Below are positions 16,962-26,160 of a stretch of 63,572 bases of DNA, piece after piece. The stretch lies in contig DAOVPV010000008.1 of assembly GCA_030629005.1 (NCBI GenBank), positions 1 through 63,572 on the forward strand, written 5' to 3'. A model generated the notes under the pieces. It saw only the letters and a list, made by a program, of their open reading frames with translations, ran no database searches and was not told the DNA's origin. Numbering within the stretch: the first letter of the stretch is position 1; every line of letters begins with the position of its first letter. The translations under genes were made by a program, and so were the position numbers. The stretch is from a bacterium (GTDB lineage Bacteria; Babelota; Babeliae; Babelales; UASB340).

Positions 16962-17987
16962 TTAAAAAGCATTTTTATCTTTCATAACATCCGCTAAAAT
17001 TTTTTCAGCCAACTTTGAATTTTCTAAAAACATTTTAATACAATTATCTCGACCTTGACCTATTTTTTCTTCACCGTAGACAAACCAAGCTCCAGATTGT
17101 TTAATGATACCAAGTTTAACTGCAACTTCAAGCAGGTCTAACTCTTTAGAAATCCCTTTGCCAAAAATTATATCAACCTCAGCAACCTTAAACGGAGGAG
17201 CCACCTTGTTTTTTACGATTTTAACAGCAACCCTATTCCCAAAAGCTGCACCATCCTTTTTCAAAGTAGCAATACGCCTTACATCAATGCGAATCGTCGA
17301 ATAAAACTTCAACGCATTTCCACCCGTTGTTGTTTCCTTACTTGCAAAAGGCATCCCACCAATTTTATGCCTAATCTGATTTATAAATATTAAAGACGTT
17401 TTCGACTTATGAACAATTGGAGTAAGCTTTCTTAGCGCCTGAGACATAAGCCGCGCCTGCAGTCCAACGTGCACATCACCCATATCGCCTTCAATTTCAG
17501 CCTTCGGTACTAATGCCGCAACAGAATCTATCACTAAAAGATCTATAGCTCCAGATCTTATAAGCATCTCAGTAATGTCTAATGCCTGCTCGCCATAATC
17601 AGGCTGAGAAATTACCAAATCTTTTGTATTGACACCAATACTTTCTGCATAAATAGGATCCATAGCATGTTCAGCATCTATAAACGCACAAATACCACCA
17701 GCCTTTTGAGCCTGAGCAATTGCATGCAATGTTAACGTTGTTTTACCAGAAGCCTCCGGACCATATACTTCTATAACTCTTCCTCTTGGTAAACCACCAA
17801 CTCCCAAAGCCTTATTTATTAGAATCGACCCTGTAGAAATCGTCTGAATACCAACGTCCGTCTTCTGTCCAAGAAGCATAACGGCACCTTTACCAAACTG
17901 CTTATCAATTTGAGCAAATGCCACCTCTAAAGCTTTTTGTTTTTCACTTAAAACAGATTTACTCGCTGTAACTTTTTTTGTTTGCAT
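16962..17987 (-). CDS. recA: Recombinase RecA
   Basis: 341 aa. Walker A GPEASGKT at residues 76-83, Walker [19 protein letters not shown], loop 2 around [20 protein letters not shown], and the C-terminal domain [13 protein letters not shown]. Strand-exchange ATPase for recombination and SOS. I see no LexA box in the short upstream gap. It follows ppiD by 11 bases and leads directly into infC, so repair and translation genes share a transcript. Confidence 0.97.
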   Translation of the reverse strand: MQTKKVTASKSVLSEKQKALEVAFAQIDKQFGKGAVMLLGQKTDVGIQTISTGSILINKALGVGGLPRGRVIEVYGPEASGKTTLTLHAIAQAQKAGGICAFIDAEHAMDPIYAESIGVNTKDLVISQPDYGEQALDITEMLIRSGAIDLLVIDSVAALVPKAEIEGDMGDVHVGLQARLMSQALRKLTPIVHKSKTSLIFINQIRHKIGGMPFASKETTTGGNALKFYSTIRIDVRRIATLKKDGAAFGNRVAVKIVKNKVAPPFKVAEVDIIFGKGISKELDLLEVAVKLGIIKQSGAWFVYGEEKIGQGRDNCIKMFLENSKLAEKILADVMKDKNAF

Positions 17988-17998
17988 AAAATATCTTT

Positions 17999-19990
17999 CT
18001 AAATACCAACAGGATAATCTACACCTCTAGAATTACCCAAAAATCTATCGTACTTTTCCAGTTTAGCAGTTCTTAACAAAGATGCAATAAAACCCTGTAG
18101 ATACGATGCTTTCTGCTTACTCAATTTATCCCTAATTATACCCAACTTTTCATTTTCAAAGGAAATCAAACTTGTTTGTTCCATATTTTTTAGTTGAACC
18201 AAGTAATAATCAACGCCATCTTTATACCTCAAAATCTGATCTGAACTATCCAATATAAAAGCTTTTTGAGCAAAATTTAAACCTAATCCCAAATCATCTA
18301 ATTTATCATTACTCTTAATACTCTTAGTTTCTATAAATTTCATACCAAGAGAGCCTGCGAGGCTTTTCATAATTTTTGATTTAGACAAAATAGAACTCTT
18401 AGCTGAACGCAATTCTTTTTTTAAAACCTTCTTTGCATTCACATTATTAACAGCTTCAATAACATCATTCTTCACAACTTTTAACTCAGGAATTAAGCTT
18501 TTTTGAATTGAAGTAACTTGGTATAAAACAAATTCATCATCATTTATAAAAAATCCAAATTGTTTTTCTCTTTTACCTCGAGCAAAAATCTTTTCAATCA
18601 ATATATTTTCAAGCGGCTTTTCTGAGTTTTTAGATTTATCTCTAAGCAACAACTCTTGTAATTTTAAATTATTTTCTTTAACAAAATCAAAAACAGACAA
18701 TTCATTTGTTTGAGAATTAAAAACAGCCCTTTGGAGATCTGCTCGCAAATTAGTTAATGCCTTTTTAGCCTTTAATGTCTTTACAATTTCATCCCTAACA
18801 CTATCTAACGCTTTAAAAGAAGCAGGAATTCTTTTATCTAACTGAATCAATTCAAAACCAGAATCTGTTTTTACAATATCAGAAACATCTCCCGCGTTTT
18901 GCAATCTAAATGCTGCTCGTTCAAACTCAGAATCATATTTACCTTTTTCTATAAAGCCAATTAAACCACCACTGCTAACAGTATCTTTATCTTGTGAATA
19001 TTGTTTGGCCATATCAGAAAAGTTTGCTTTTTTAGAAACTATTTTTTCTCTAACACTTTTCGCTGTATTCAAAACTGTTTCAAGTTTTTCGGGCAAATCT
19101 GTTTTTGAAACATTAAACAAAATATGTCTAACGCTTACCTTTGGAGGTATTCTGAAAAGAGACGATTTATTTCTGTCATAAAAATATTGTATTTGAGATT
19201 CAACAACAACAATCTTTTTAGAATAATCCGCAGACTTAATAACCCAATACTTAGCAGCTCTCTTTTCTGGAACTCGAAAATCTTCTTTATGTTCGCGATA
19301 ATATTTACTTATATCTTCAGTCTTCAACTCTTGGGCTTTTGCTTTTCTCAAAAAATCATTGTAGTTAAATTTAATAATATCAAAACTTTTCTTTGCAATA
19401 TTATTTGAAAAAGAATGTTTTGCATCATTGTGAGTAATGTAATTTGAAGTATTTAAAAAACTTTCAAAAAACTCTCTTTCAATAGATTCACCCAAGCGTT
19501 TTTCAAATGCATTGGGAGTAAGATTCATATTAGCTAAATATCTTTTATATGCTTCCATATCTATATTGCCAAAAGAATTTTTTAATGTTTCCGGAATCTT
19601 TTTAACAAGCTCATTTTCAAAATAATCATCATCAAGTTCTATATTAAAATAGTTTTTTTCTATATCAAGAGCTTTATTTGTAAGACAAGAATCAAAAGCT
19701 GCCTTTTCCGGATTTAAAAGCCCGGCCATAGCCAAAAACATATCTACAGAAATACCAAGTTTTTCTGCATAACTTCTATAAAAATTAATTTGCATCTTTA
19801 TATCATTTAATGAATTTTGATAATCAATAAGCTTTATGTCATGACCATTTAGTTTAGCAACTGTAATTTGAGTTGGATGAGTATTTTTGTATGACAAATA
19901 TCCCCAAAACGTACTACCTGCCATTGCAAAAAACACTGCCCACAAAATGAAATGCCATTTTTTCATTTCTTTTCTAAATATATAAATCAT
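17999..19990 (-). CDS. Membrane-anchored parvulin-type foldase, PpiD/SurA-like
   Basis: 663 aa. One N-terminal membrane helix ([20 protein letters not shown]), then a SurA/PpiD-type N-domain with the typical [17 protein letters not shown] parvulin domain spans about 285-385 ([45 protein letters not shown]), followed by a long C-terminal domain. This is the PpiD plan: inner-membrane anchored, helping outer-membrane and periplasmic proteins fold. SD GAGAGG is a little far from the ATG. Upstream of recA by 11 bases. Confidence 0.85.
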   Translation of the reverse strand: MIYIFRKEMKKWHFILWAVFFAMAGSTFWGYLSYKNTHPTQITVAKLNGHDIKLIDYQNSLNDIKMQINFYRSYAEKLGISVDMFLAMAGLLNPEKAAFDSCLTNKALDIEKNYFNIELDDDYFENELVKKIPETLKNSFGNIDMEAYKRYLANMNLTPNAFEKRLGESIEREFFESFLNTSNYITHNDAKHSFSNNIAKKSFDIIKFNYNDFLRKAKAQELKTEDISKYYREHKEDFRVPEKRAAKYWVIKSADYSKKIVVVESQIQYFYDRNKSSLFRIPPKVSVRHILFNVSKTDLPEKLETVLNTAKSVREKIVSKKANFSDMAKQYSQDKDTVSSGGLIGFIEKGKYDSEFERAAFRLQNAGDVSDIVKTDSGFELIQLDKRIPASFKALDSVRDEIVKTLKAKKALTNLRADLQRAVFNSQTNELSVFDFVKENNLKLQELLLRDKSKNSEKPLENILIEKIFARGKREKQFGFFINDDEFVLYQVTSIQKSLIPELKVVKNDVIEAVNNVNAKKVLKKELRSAKSSILSKSKIMKSLAGSLGMKFIETKSIKSNDKLDDLGLGLNFAQKAFILDSSDQILRYKDGVDYYLVQLKNMEQTSLISFENEKLGIIRDKLSKQKASYLQGFIASLLRTAKLEKYDRFLGNSRGVDYPVGI

Positions 19991-20024
19991 ACTTCTTCAT
20001 CCTCTCTATAAAGTTTAACTAATT

Positions 20025-20061
20025 ATCGGAAGAACACACGAGTGTGGAAACATTTAATGTT
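20025..20061 (+). repeat. Dispersed palindromic element split by a small hairpin
   Basis: The two halves of the element (ATCGGAAGAA and AACATTTAATGTT) are separated by CACACGAGTGTGG, which folds as CACAC/GTGTG. The same CACAC...CGAGTGTG pair is found in the split copy at 28407-28476. Confidence 0.75.
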
Positions 20062-20130
20062 TATGAAAAGTAATTATGCTCAAATTGTATAGTTAAGATT
20101 AATTATCTGCAACAAAAATTTTTATATAAT

Positions 20131-20152
20131 ATCGAAAAAAACATTTAATGTT
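20131..20152 (+). repeat. Dispersed palindromic element, after miaA
   Basis: Plus-strand copy (ATCGAAAAA then core AACATTTAATGTT), ending three bases before the miaA stop codon on the other strand. Confidence 0.8.
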
Positions 20153-20154
20153 TG

Positions 20155-21078
20155 TTATTTTTTTATATATTGACTAAAAAAACTCCAGTCAATGCTTGAT
20201 AAATTAGATATTTCCAAGATTCTACACGAATTTAAATTAATTTCCGTTTTTAAACTCTTCCAAAAAACGTATTGTCGTTTTGCATATCTACGAGTCTGAC
20301 AAGCAATGTTATCTAACAAACGTTCTCGATCCTTTTGAAGCTTCCCGCCTTTTATCCATTCAATAATCTCATGATAACCAATAAAACCTTTTTGCTTTAA
20401 AAAAAGTTCCCAAGGTGTATTTAAAAAGGGCTCCACCTCAGAAACCCAACCGGCCTCAAACATGACTTGGATTCTTTTATTAATTCTTTTATTCAATTCT
20501 TCTCTAGGCATATCAATATAAATAAACAATGAATCAAACTCCGGATTAAACAAAGGCTTAAAATCCGACGGCTTTATGCCAAACTTATACCATATATCAA
20601 GAGCCCTATCGATTCTATATTTATCATTTAAATGAATCTTACTTGCTCTCTCGGGATCTATTTTATTTAAAAACTCCCAGGAATAAACCTCATCTTTTTT
20701 TTTTATAAAATTCGTTTTAACTTTTTCCATAGGAGGAAAATATAGCGACTTAAGATAGAATAAAGAACCGCCAACAAGAATAGGTAATTTACCTCTAGAA
20801 ACAATTTCGATAATTTTATTTAAAACTAAATTTTTATACTCAACAACTGAAAAATCTTTTGGTGTATCTAAAACATCAAATAAATGATTTCTTACAGGTT
20901 GATTCTTCCAATCAGGCTTTGCTGTTCCAATAGAAAAAGGTGTATAAAATTGCCCAACATCGGCATTTATAATTTCACCATTAAATTTTATAGCCAATTG
21001 ATTGGCTAGGTCTGTTTTTCCAGAAGCTGTTGGTCCGGATACAATTATTACAGAAGGTTTATTATATTCTTTCATCAT
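20155..21078 (-). CDS. miaA: tRNA dimethylallyltransferase
   Basis: 307 aa. It adds dimethylallyl to A37 of tRNAs reading UNN codons. P-loop SGPTASGKT near the N-terminus, the INADVGQFY segment (usual form ADSMQVY), and the catalytic region GTAKP. LVGGSLFYLKSL and the RRYAKRQ motif near the C-terminus also fit. The dispersed palindrome lies right behind the stop. It follows the CarD-like gene after a gap of about 20 bases. Confidence 0.95.
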   Translation of the reverse strand: MMKEYNKPSVIIVSGPTASGKTDLANQLAIKFNGEIINADVGQFYTPFSIGTAKPDWKNQPVRNHLFDVLDTPKDFSVVEYKNLVLNKIIEIVSRGKLPILVGGSLFYLKSLYFPPMEKVKTNFIKKKDEVYSWEFLNKIDPERASKIHLNDKYRIDRALDIWYKFGIKPSDFKPLFNPEFDSLFIYIDMPREELNKRINKRIQVMFEAGWVSEVEPFLNTPWELFLKQKGFIGYHEIIEWIKGGKLQKDRERLLDNIACQTRRYAKRQYVFWKSLKTEINLNSCRILEISNLSSIDWSFFSQYIKK

Positions 21079-21096
21079 AGAAAGAATATTAATAAA

Positions 21097-21642
21097 TTAT
21101 ATTGTAGAAGACAATGGCCTAATTGTAGGCTGAGCAAATAACAACTGCTTAAATGGAGAATGTAACTGTTCAACAACAGACGAAGAATCCTGTCCCGTTA
21201 CAACTTGAATCTCCTGTACCAATAAGTCTTCAGCCGTTTGTAAAATCTTTTTTTCACCAAAAGATAATTCTTTTTGTATAGCGACGGTCATTAAATCTCT
21301 GTATACATAAGCAACATCTTCTATTTTGCCGCTTTGGATCTTTAATTGATACTCTTTATTTCGCCTATTCCATCCACTTGGAGTAAAATCTATATATTCA
21401 AATTTTTTGTTTAAAGGTTTATAAAACAATGCAAAAACAGATTTTATTGCTTCTTTATCGCAAAGTTCACGAATACTACATGCATTGATATTTTCTTGTG
21501 GTAATAATATAGTTGTGTCTTTGAATAAAAACTTGAGCTTAAATAACTTTAAATTTTTCTCCCCCACCACTCTCTCTATTGCTCCATCAATTATAGCAAC
21601 TCCATGACCAGGATACATAACCGTATCTTTTAAATTGAACAT
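21097..21642 (-). CDS. CarD/CdnL-family transcription regulator
   Basis: 181 aa from the ATG at 21642, which has SD AAGGGG; an upstream in-frame start at 21756 lacks one and would add a non-homologous 38 residues. The N-terminal RNA-polymerase-interaction domain begins MFNLKDTVMYPGHGVAIIDG. The C-terminal helical DNA-binding part carries the conserved tryptophan (PSGWNRRNKEYQ) and ends ELSFGEKKILQTAEDLLVQE. CarD proteins bind the polymerase beta subunit and stabilise open complexes at rRNA and other promoters. Confidence 0.88.
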   Translation of the reverse strand: MFNLKDTVMYPGHGVAIIDGAIERVVGEKNLKLFKLKFLFKDTTILLPQENINACSIRELCDKEAIKSVFALFYKPLNKKFEYIDFTPSGWNRRNKEYQLKIQSGKIEDVAYVYRDLMTVAIQKELSFGEKKILQTAEDLLVQEIQVVTGQDSSSVVEQLHSPFKQLLFAQPTIRPLSSTI

Positions 21643-21898
21643 GCAATACCCCTTAAATCTGTCGAATAACAAAATACCTACCAGGCGTGTCAACAAACCC
21701 CCACAAGAACTTTTGTTTAATATTATAACAAAAAAAATATTGCTATCCAAAATCATTCACAAAACACACTTTTTCACCGTATTTTATGGTTTTTTTTAAA
21801 AGTTTTTAAATACATTTGCTTGCTGCTAAAAAAACGATACCCTTATTAGGACGGAATTAAGTAGTATTTTTTGTTTCTTTAATAAAGAAGATTTCAAT

Positions 21899-22486
21899 AT
21901 GAATAAAAAAAAAGAATCCATATTCGGAGAACTCCTATTTAGAATAATAATACTATTAATACTATTTGCTAGTTTTAAGCCTTTGGCTATTTATATACAA
22001 AGCATAAAAAAGAGTAATTTTAATAAAAACCAAACTGCTGCAAAAATAATAATAAAAGAAAAGGCACCCGTTAAAATACAAAATAGCAATAACAATATTA
22101 TTAATAAAAAAGATTCGTCAAAAAAATTTCCAGCAACAATCAAAAAAATCGACAAAAAAATAGAGCCTCAACCAAAAATGCTTCCATACAATACAAACAA
22201 TGCAAAAAAACAAGAAAGCGTCAAACCTGAAGTTGCCAATGCAGAACAAATAAATGGTTATGTAGAAAAGATAAATACATACATAGACGAACAAGATTTC
22301 TTATTATCAACGGTTGACCCTGCTGACACTCAAGTTTTGCCAGTATTAAAATCCATAGAAAACAACATTCTAGAAATAGAACAAGAAGCTCGTGAAAAAA
22401 GAGTCAGCAACCTAATAAACAACACGGATATCGACTCTATAAAATCAAAAATAGAATCATATAAACAGATAGTAAAAGAAATCTAA
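21899..22486 (+). CDS. Hypothetical single-pass membrane protein
   Basis: 195 aa. One membrane helix near residues 10-32 (LLFRIIILLILFASFKPLAI), a lysine/asparagine-rich low-complexity stretch (about 40-110), then a helical C-terminus with YVEKINTYIDEQDFL. I recognise no family. The layout (anchor, flexible spacer, helical tail) suits an inner-membrane protein with a periplasmic domain. It lies upstream of a flippase gene. Confidence 0.65.
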   Translation: MNKKKESIFGELLFRIIILLILFASFKPLAIYIQSIKKSNFNKNQTAAKIIIKEKAPVKIQNSNNNIINKKDSSKKFPATIKKIDKKIEPQPKMLPYNTNNAKKQESVKPEVANAEQINGYVEKINTYIDEQDFLLSTVDPADTQVLPVLKSIENNILEIEQEAREKRVSNLINNTDIDSIKSKIESYKQIVKEI

Positions 22487-22603
22487 CCAATCTTTTTCTG
22501 TTCGCCCCCTCAACCCTAAAAGAATTATACAGTAAAACGGGTAGTAAAAATAATATTTTTACAAAATTAACAATTTAACCTTGTAAAAAAAAGAAAAAGC
22601 CTG

Positions 22604-23968
22604 ATGCAAGATCAAAAAAAAGGTAATTTAAAGACTAAATTCAAATCTAGCCTAAAATGGAACATTTCAGGAAGCTTCTTTTACGAGACTACAAGGGTTT
22701 TAAATCAGATTTTTTTATTAAGTACAATGTCTCCGAACAATTATGGTATAATGGCTACCACATTTTCCTTTATATATTTTATTATGTATCTAAGTGAATT
22801 TGGAGCAACTCAAGCACTACCTGCTTTTCTAAATATATTTATAAAAAACAAAAATAATTTTCGGCATTATTTTATTAAATTATACTTGTTACCTCAAATA
22901 ATTATTTACTTACTTGCTTCGGTAGCGGCTTTAATTCTTTATAAGAATAGTATATTTAAAGCTCAAAACTCCATTCTTCTTCTTGTTGTTCCTGCAACCC
23001 TATTCTTTGAAGGAATAAGAAGCTTATTGCGACGGTTTCTACACAACATACTCGAAACAAAAAAAACTGTTCTTATCGAGAATATACTAATGACAGCTTT
23101 TCTTACAATAATCTGGTTACCTTATATTATTACAAAGCAAGAAATTAGCCTTAACCGCATATTTATAACATTTTTAATAATATCCATTATTAGCGTTATG
23201 TTTTTTATCACTTATATATTTAATTTTTACAAACAAATACCAAATACAAAATCTCAGCCTCCACATAAAATTATAAAAAGAATTATAAAAACACGATTAT
23301 TTTCTTATTCAACACACATCGGTAAAAACTTTTTTTCAGGCAACTTTTTAACTCCATTTTTCGCATACAATTTTGGATTGGTAGATGCTGGAATATTTAA
23401 TATTGCAAACCACATAGCAGAGTCGATAAAAGCTATAACCAAAGCTATAATAATATTTACAGGCGGAGGACTTTTTGCAAAACTTAAATCTGAATCTATA
23501 AAAATAAAACGGAATAGTTTCAGATCAATATCAGTAACTCTAAACAACGTCATGTTTCCTGTTTTAATATTTATATTTATTAATAATAAATTCATTTTCA
23601 GGCTCAAAGAAGTTTCGCTAACTTTTTCAGCCACGGCAATGACAATGCTTTTTTTTGTAATAACCGCTATAGAATTATTTTTTATGGCATACGAACAATT
23701 TTATATTGTAGAAGAAAAGGTAAAAAAATTATTTTTATTCAAACTAATCGAGATAATAATGTTTTATGGAGTAATAAGTTCAAAAGGTTTTGCAAGCCCA
23801 ATTCTTATATTATTAGGCTTACTTATTACTAAACTAATAAATTATGCAATACTCGCAACAAATGCCTATGCAAACTGGAAACTTAAGCCAACACTAAAAG
23901 TAAATCTAAATATAATTTATGCCTCTATCTTGTTATCTTTATTATTTAAATTTTTTATTTCGCGTTAA
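22604..23968 (+). CDS. Wzx-like polysaccharide/oligosaccharide flippase
   Basis: 454 aa with about 12-14 membrane helices. The N-terminal pattern (LKWNISGSFFYETTRVLNQI, then LSTMSPNNYGIMATTFSFIY and SEFGATQALPAF) is typical of the RfbX/Wzx branch of the MOP superfamily, which flips lipid-linked sugars across the inner membrane. No glycosyltransferases are adjacent. The SD is poor. Its last bases overlap the convergent gene at 23965 by 4. Confidence 0.8.
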   Translation: MQDQKKGNLKTKFKSSLKWNISGSFFYETTRVLNQIFLLSTMSPNNYGIMATTFSFIYFIMYLSEFGATQALPAFLNIFIKNKNNFRHYFIKLYLLPQIIIYLLASVAALILYKNSIFKAQNSILLLVVPATLFFEGIRSLLRRFLHNILETKKTVLIENILMTAFLTIIWLPYIITKQEISLNRIFITFLIISIISVMFFITYIFNFYKQIPNTKSQPPHKIIKRIIKTRLFSYSTHIGKNFFSGNFLTPFFAYNFGLVDAGIFNIANHIAESIKAITKAIIIFTGGGLFAKLKSESIKIKRNSFRSISVTLNNVMFPVLIFIFINNKFIFRLKEVSLTFSATAMTMLFFVITAIELFFMAYEQFYIVEEKVKKLFLFKLIEIIMFYGVISSKGFASPILILLGLLITKLINYAILATNAYANWKLKPTLKVNLNIIYASILLSLLFKFFISR

Positions 23969-25977
23969 AAAGCAGATAAAAGCTTATTTTTAAAGTCATG
24001 CTTAATTATCCTACTATTAATCCTTAAAGTGGAACCTTTTTCAAACACTAAGTTATCAACTTTTAATTTGCCATTTATAATTACCTTACGGAATTCCAAA
24101 GTAACCCCTTTGGCAACCGTTACACCTGATAAGTCTAAATCTTCTTTAAATGTTACATTTTTAAAAGCAACTGTTTTATTAAATCCACCTGCATTTGTAA
24201 ACCTTGCATTAACAAAAGAAACATCTCGGCTAAAAATAACATTTTGAAATATAAAATTATTTGTTGTAATTAGATTCTTAAAAAAGGCTTCGCGTTCAAT
24301 ATTTATAAAATCAGCTCGTCTTTTTGCCTTAAATAAAATTTGATCATTTATAGTAGTATTACTTAAATCAAAGGCTCGATGAGTAGACGAAAAATTATTT
24401 ATTTCTATTTTTTTGCCGATATTTAAAACTATATTTGCATTATTCGATTTTCTCAACCTAGCATATAAATCAAAATATTCTTTTATTTTTGCTTTATCAA
24501 AATTAAAAAATTGAATGGGCTCTCTATAATTCTTTATATTTAACTTATTTAACTTTTCTTTATCAGCTTGCAACCCAAATTCTTCAATCTTTAATAAATA
24601 ATCATGAAACAATTCGCGCAAAACCGTTGCCTTAGTTCTTAAAAAGGAATCTGTACTTAAATTTGCAATATTTATGAGAGATTTTACATATTCAATTTGA
24701 ATAATATTTAAAGGCAAAATATTCCCTCGCAAAAAATCAATTACAGAGCCTAATACAACAATTTTCCCTTCGTTCGGTATAACTTTAAACGCATCTAATT
24801 TTGCTGCAAATAAATTTAAATCGATACGCTTCCTGTCTTCAAACAACTCTTCTTTTTGACTCAAAAAGAATTTTATTTCCGCAATTGTTTGATTTATCTG
24901 CAGCTTATTTCTTAACAACTGAGCCTTATTTTTTAAATCTGTATTTTCTGATTTTTCGGATAAAGTAACCAAATTATTAATGTATTTAAGTTGCTGTTGA
25001 TCTAACATTTCATCATTTTGTTCCAAGAATAAGATAATTTTTTCAAGAATATTAAATTTACCATCATCAGAAATCTGTGTAAAAACCCTAATCTTTATAT
25101 CATAATCCCAAACAAGTTCTTCAGGAGGATTTAATTTTATGTTAAAAGCATCTATGTAATCCTTAAATATAGCATCATCTAAATTACTAATTATCTTAAT
25201 AATTTCATTTATATAGTAAAGCTGTGATTCATCTAATTGATTTTCATACTTATCTAAACTTAAAAGCATTGTTTCAAGAACAATTATTTTGCCCTCATCA
25301 GAAATCTTAGAAAACATCTCTAGTCGTTGATTAATGACATCTTCTATGGAATAAAACTGCTCATTATCACCAAACCGCTCCAATTCTCCCCTCAAAATAA
25401 AAGCTTTCTTTCTGATACTTTCAACATCAGATTTTAATGCAATATCAACAATACTGTTTATATAGCCAATCTGTATATCATTTAATAAAACGCGTTCTTC
25501 TCTTAAAGAACTAATTATTTTGTCTAAAACAATTTCTTTGCCTTTATCATCAATGACCTTAAACTTTTTAAGTTTAACTACAATTTTTTGTTTCAGTGGC
25601 AATTTTTCAAACAAATCTTTTTTTAGTAATTCTATAACTAAATTATTGTTTCTAATTTGATCCGATAAAAAAGCAATTTGTTCTTTTATCTTTTTAGACT
25701 CAGTAAGTTTTATCCTGTCATCAGGAGTAAGTCGATAAGACTCAGAATCTTGCCTATAAGCTTTTATTGTTGCACTAAGCTCACCCTTTATGATCTTTCT
25801 GCGCCCACTTAGACCAGCAACCTGACTTTTCAAGTCCCCAGTAAACTCTTGCAATTTTGAAAAGCTTTCTTTTATTCGATCTTTAGAATCAGAAACAATT
25901 TCGGAAGAAACATTTAATGTTAATGCACCGCAAAACAAAACTCCAACTAAAATTCTTTTCTTTGATATATATTTCAT
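23965..25977 (-). CDS. Exported protein with four helical repeats and a C-terminal pentapeptide-like domain
   Basis: 670 aa. Signal peptide KRILVGVLFCGALT. Four divergent repeats of about 85-100 residues occupy about 120-480; each has an F-x-x-I-x-D-x-GK motif, a hydrophobic VL.....I..L, and a Q-x-x-YI-x-x-(L/I)-(V/I) helix (for example SDEGKIIVLETMLLSLD). They look like alpha-solenoid units. The C-terminal 110 residues resemble pentapeptide repeats (FQNVIFSRDVSFVNARFTNA, NVTFKEDLDLSGVTV), a right-handed beta helix. A dispersed palindrome is inserted in frame at the signal-peptide junction and encodes LNVSSE. Function unknown. Confidence 0.75.
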   Translation of the reverse strand: MKYISKKRILVGVLFCGALTLNVSSEIVSDSKDRIKESFSKLQEFTGDLKSQVAGLSGRRKIIKGELSATIKAYRQDSESYRLTPDDRIKLTESKKIKEQIAFLSDQIRNNNLVIELLKKDLFEKLPLKQKIVVKLKKFKVIDDKGKEIVLDKIISSLREERVLLNDIQIGYINSIVDIALKSDVESIRKKAFILRGELERFGDNEQFYSIEDVINQRLEMFSKISDEGKIIVLETMLLSLDKYENQLDESQLYYINEIIKIISNLDDAIFKDYIDAFNIKLNPPEELVWDYDIKIRVFTQISDDGKFNILEKIILFLEQNDEMLDQQQLKYINNLVTLSEKSENTDLKNKAQLLRNKLQINQTIAEIKFFLSQKEELFEDRKRIDLNLFAAKLDAFKVIPNEGKIVVLGSVIDFLRGNILPLNIIQIEYVKSLINIANLSTDSFLRTKATVLRELFHDYLLKIEEFGLQADKEKLNKLNIKNYREPIQFFNFDKAKIKEYFDLYARLRKSNNANIVLNIGKKIEINNFSSTHRAFDLSNTTINDQILFKAKRRADFINIEREAFFKNLITTNNFIFQNVIFSRDVSFVNARFTNAGGFNKTVAFKNVTFKEDLDLSGVTVAKGVTLEFRKVIINGKLKVDNLVFEKGSTLRINSRIIKHDFKNKLLSAF
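25899..25921 (+). repeat. Dispersed palindromic element inside a signal-peptide junction
   Basis: TTTCGGAAGA then AACATTTAATGTT on the plus strand, antisense to the gene at 23965-25977. Read on the coding strand it gives LNVSSE just after the hydrophobic signal core. Confidence 0.85.
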
Positions 25978-26160
25978 AATAACCCAAATAATTTAAATTA
26001 ATTTAAATATTAGCTCTTTCGGAATATATATAAAGACAAAAAATAATATCAAGTCAGTATTATATTTGTTATTTAACCAAATAATACAAACACTTAACTT
26101 TTTATTTTTCATTCTTCATATTAAATACTTAATATATCTTATTAAGCAAGGGGGAAAAAA

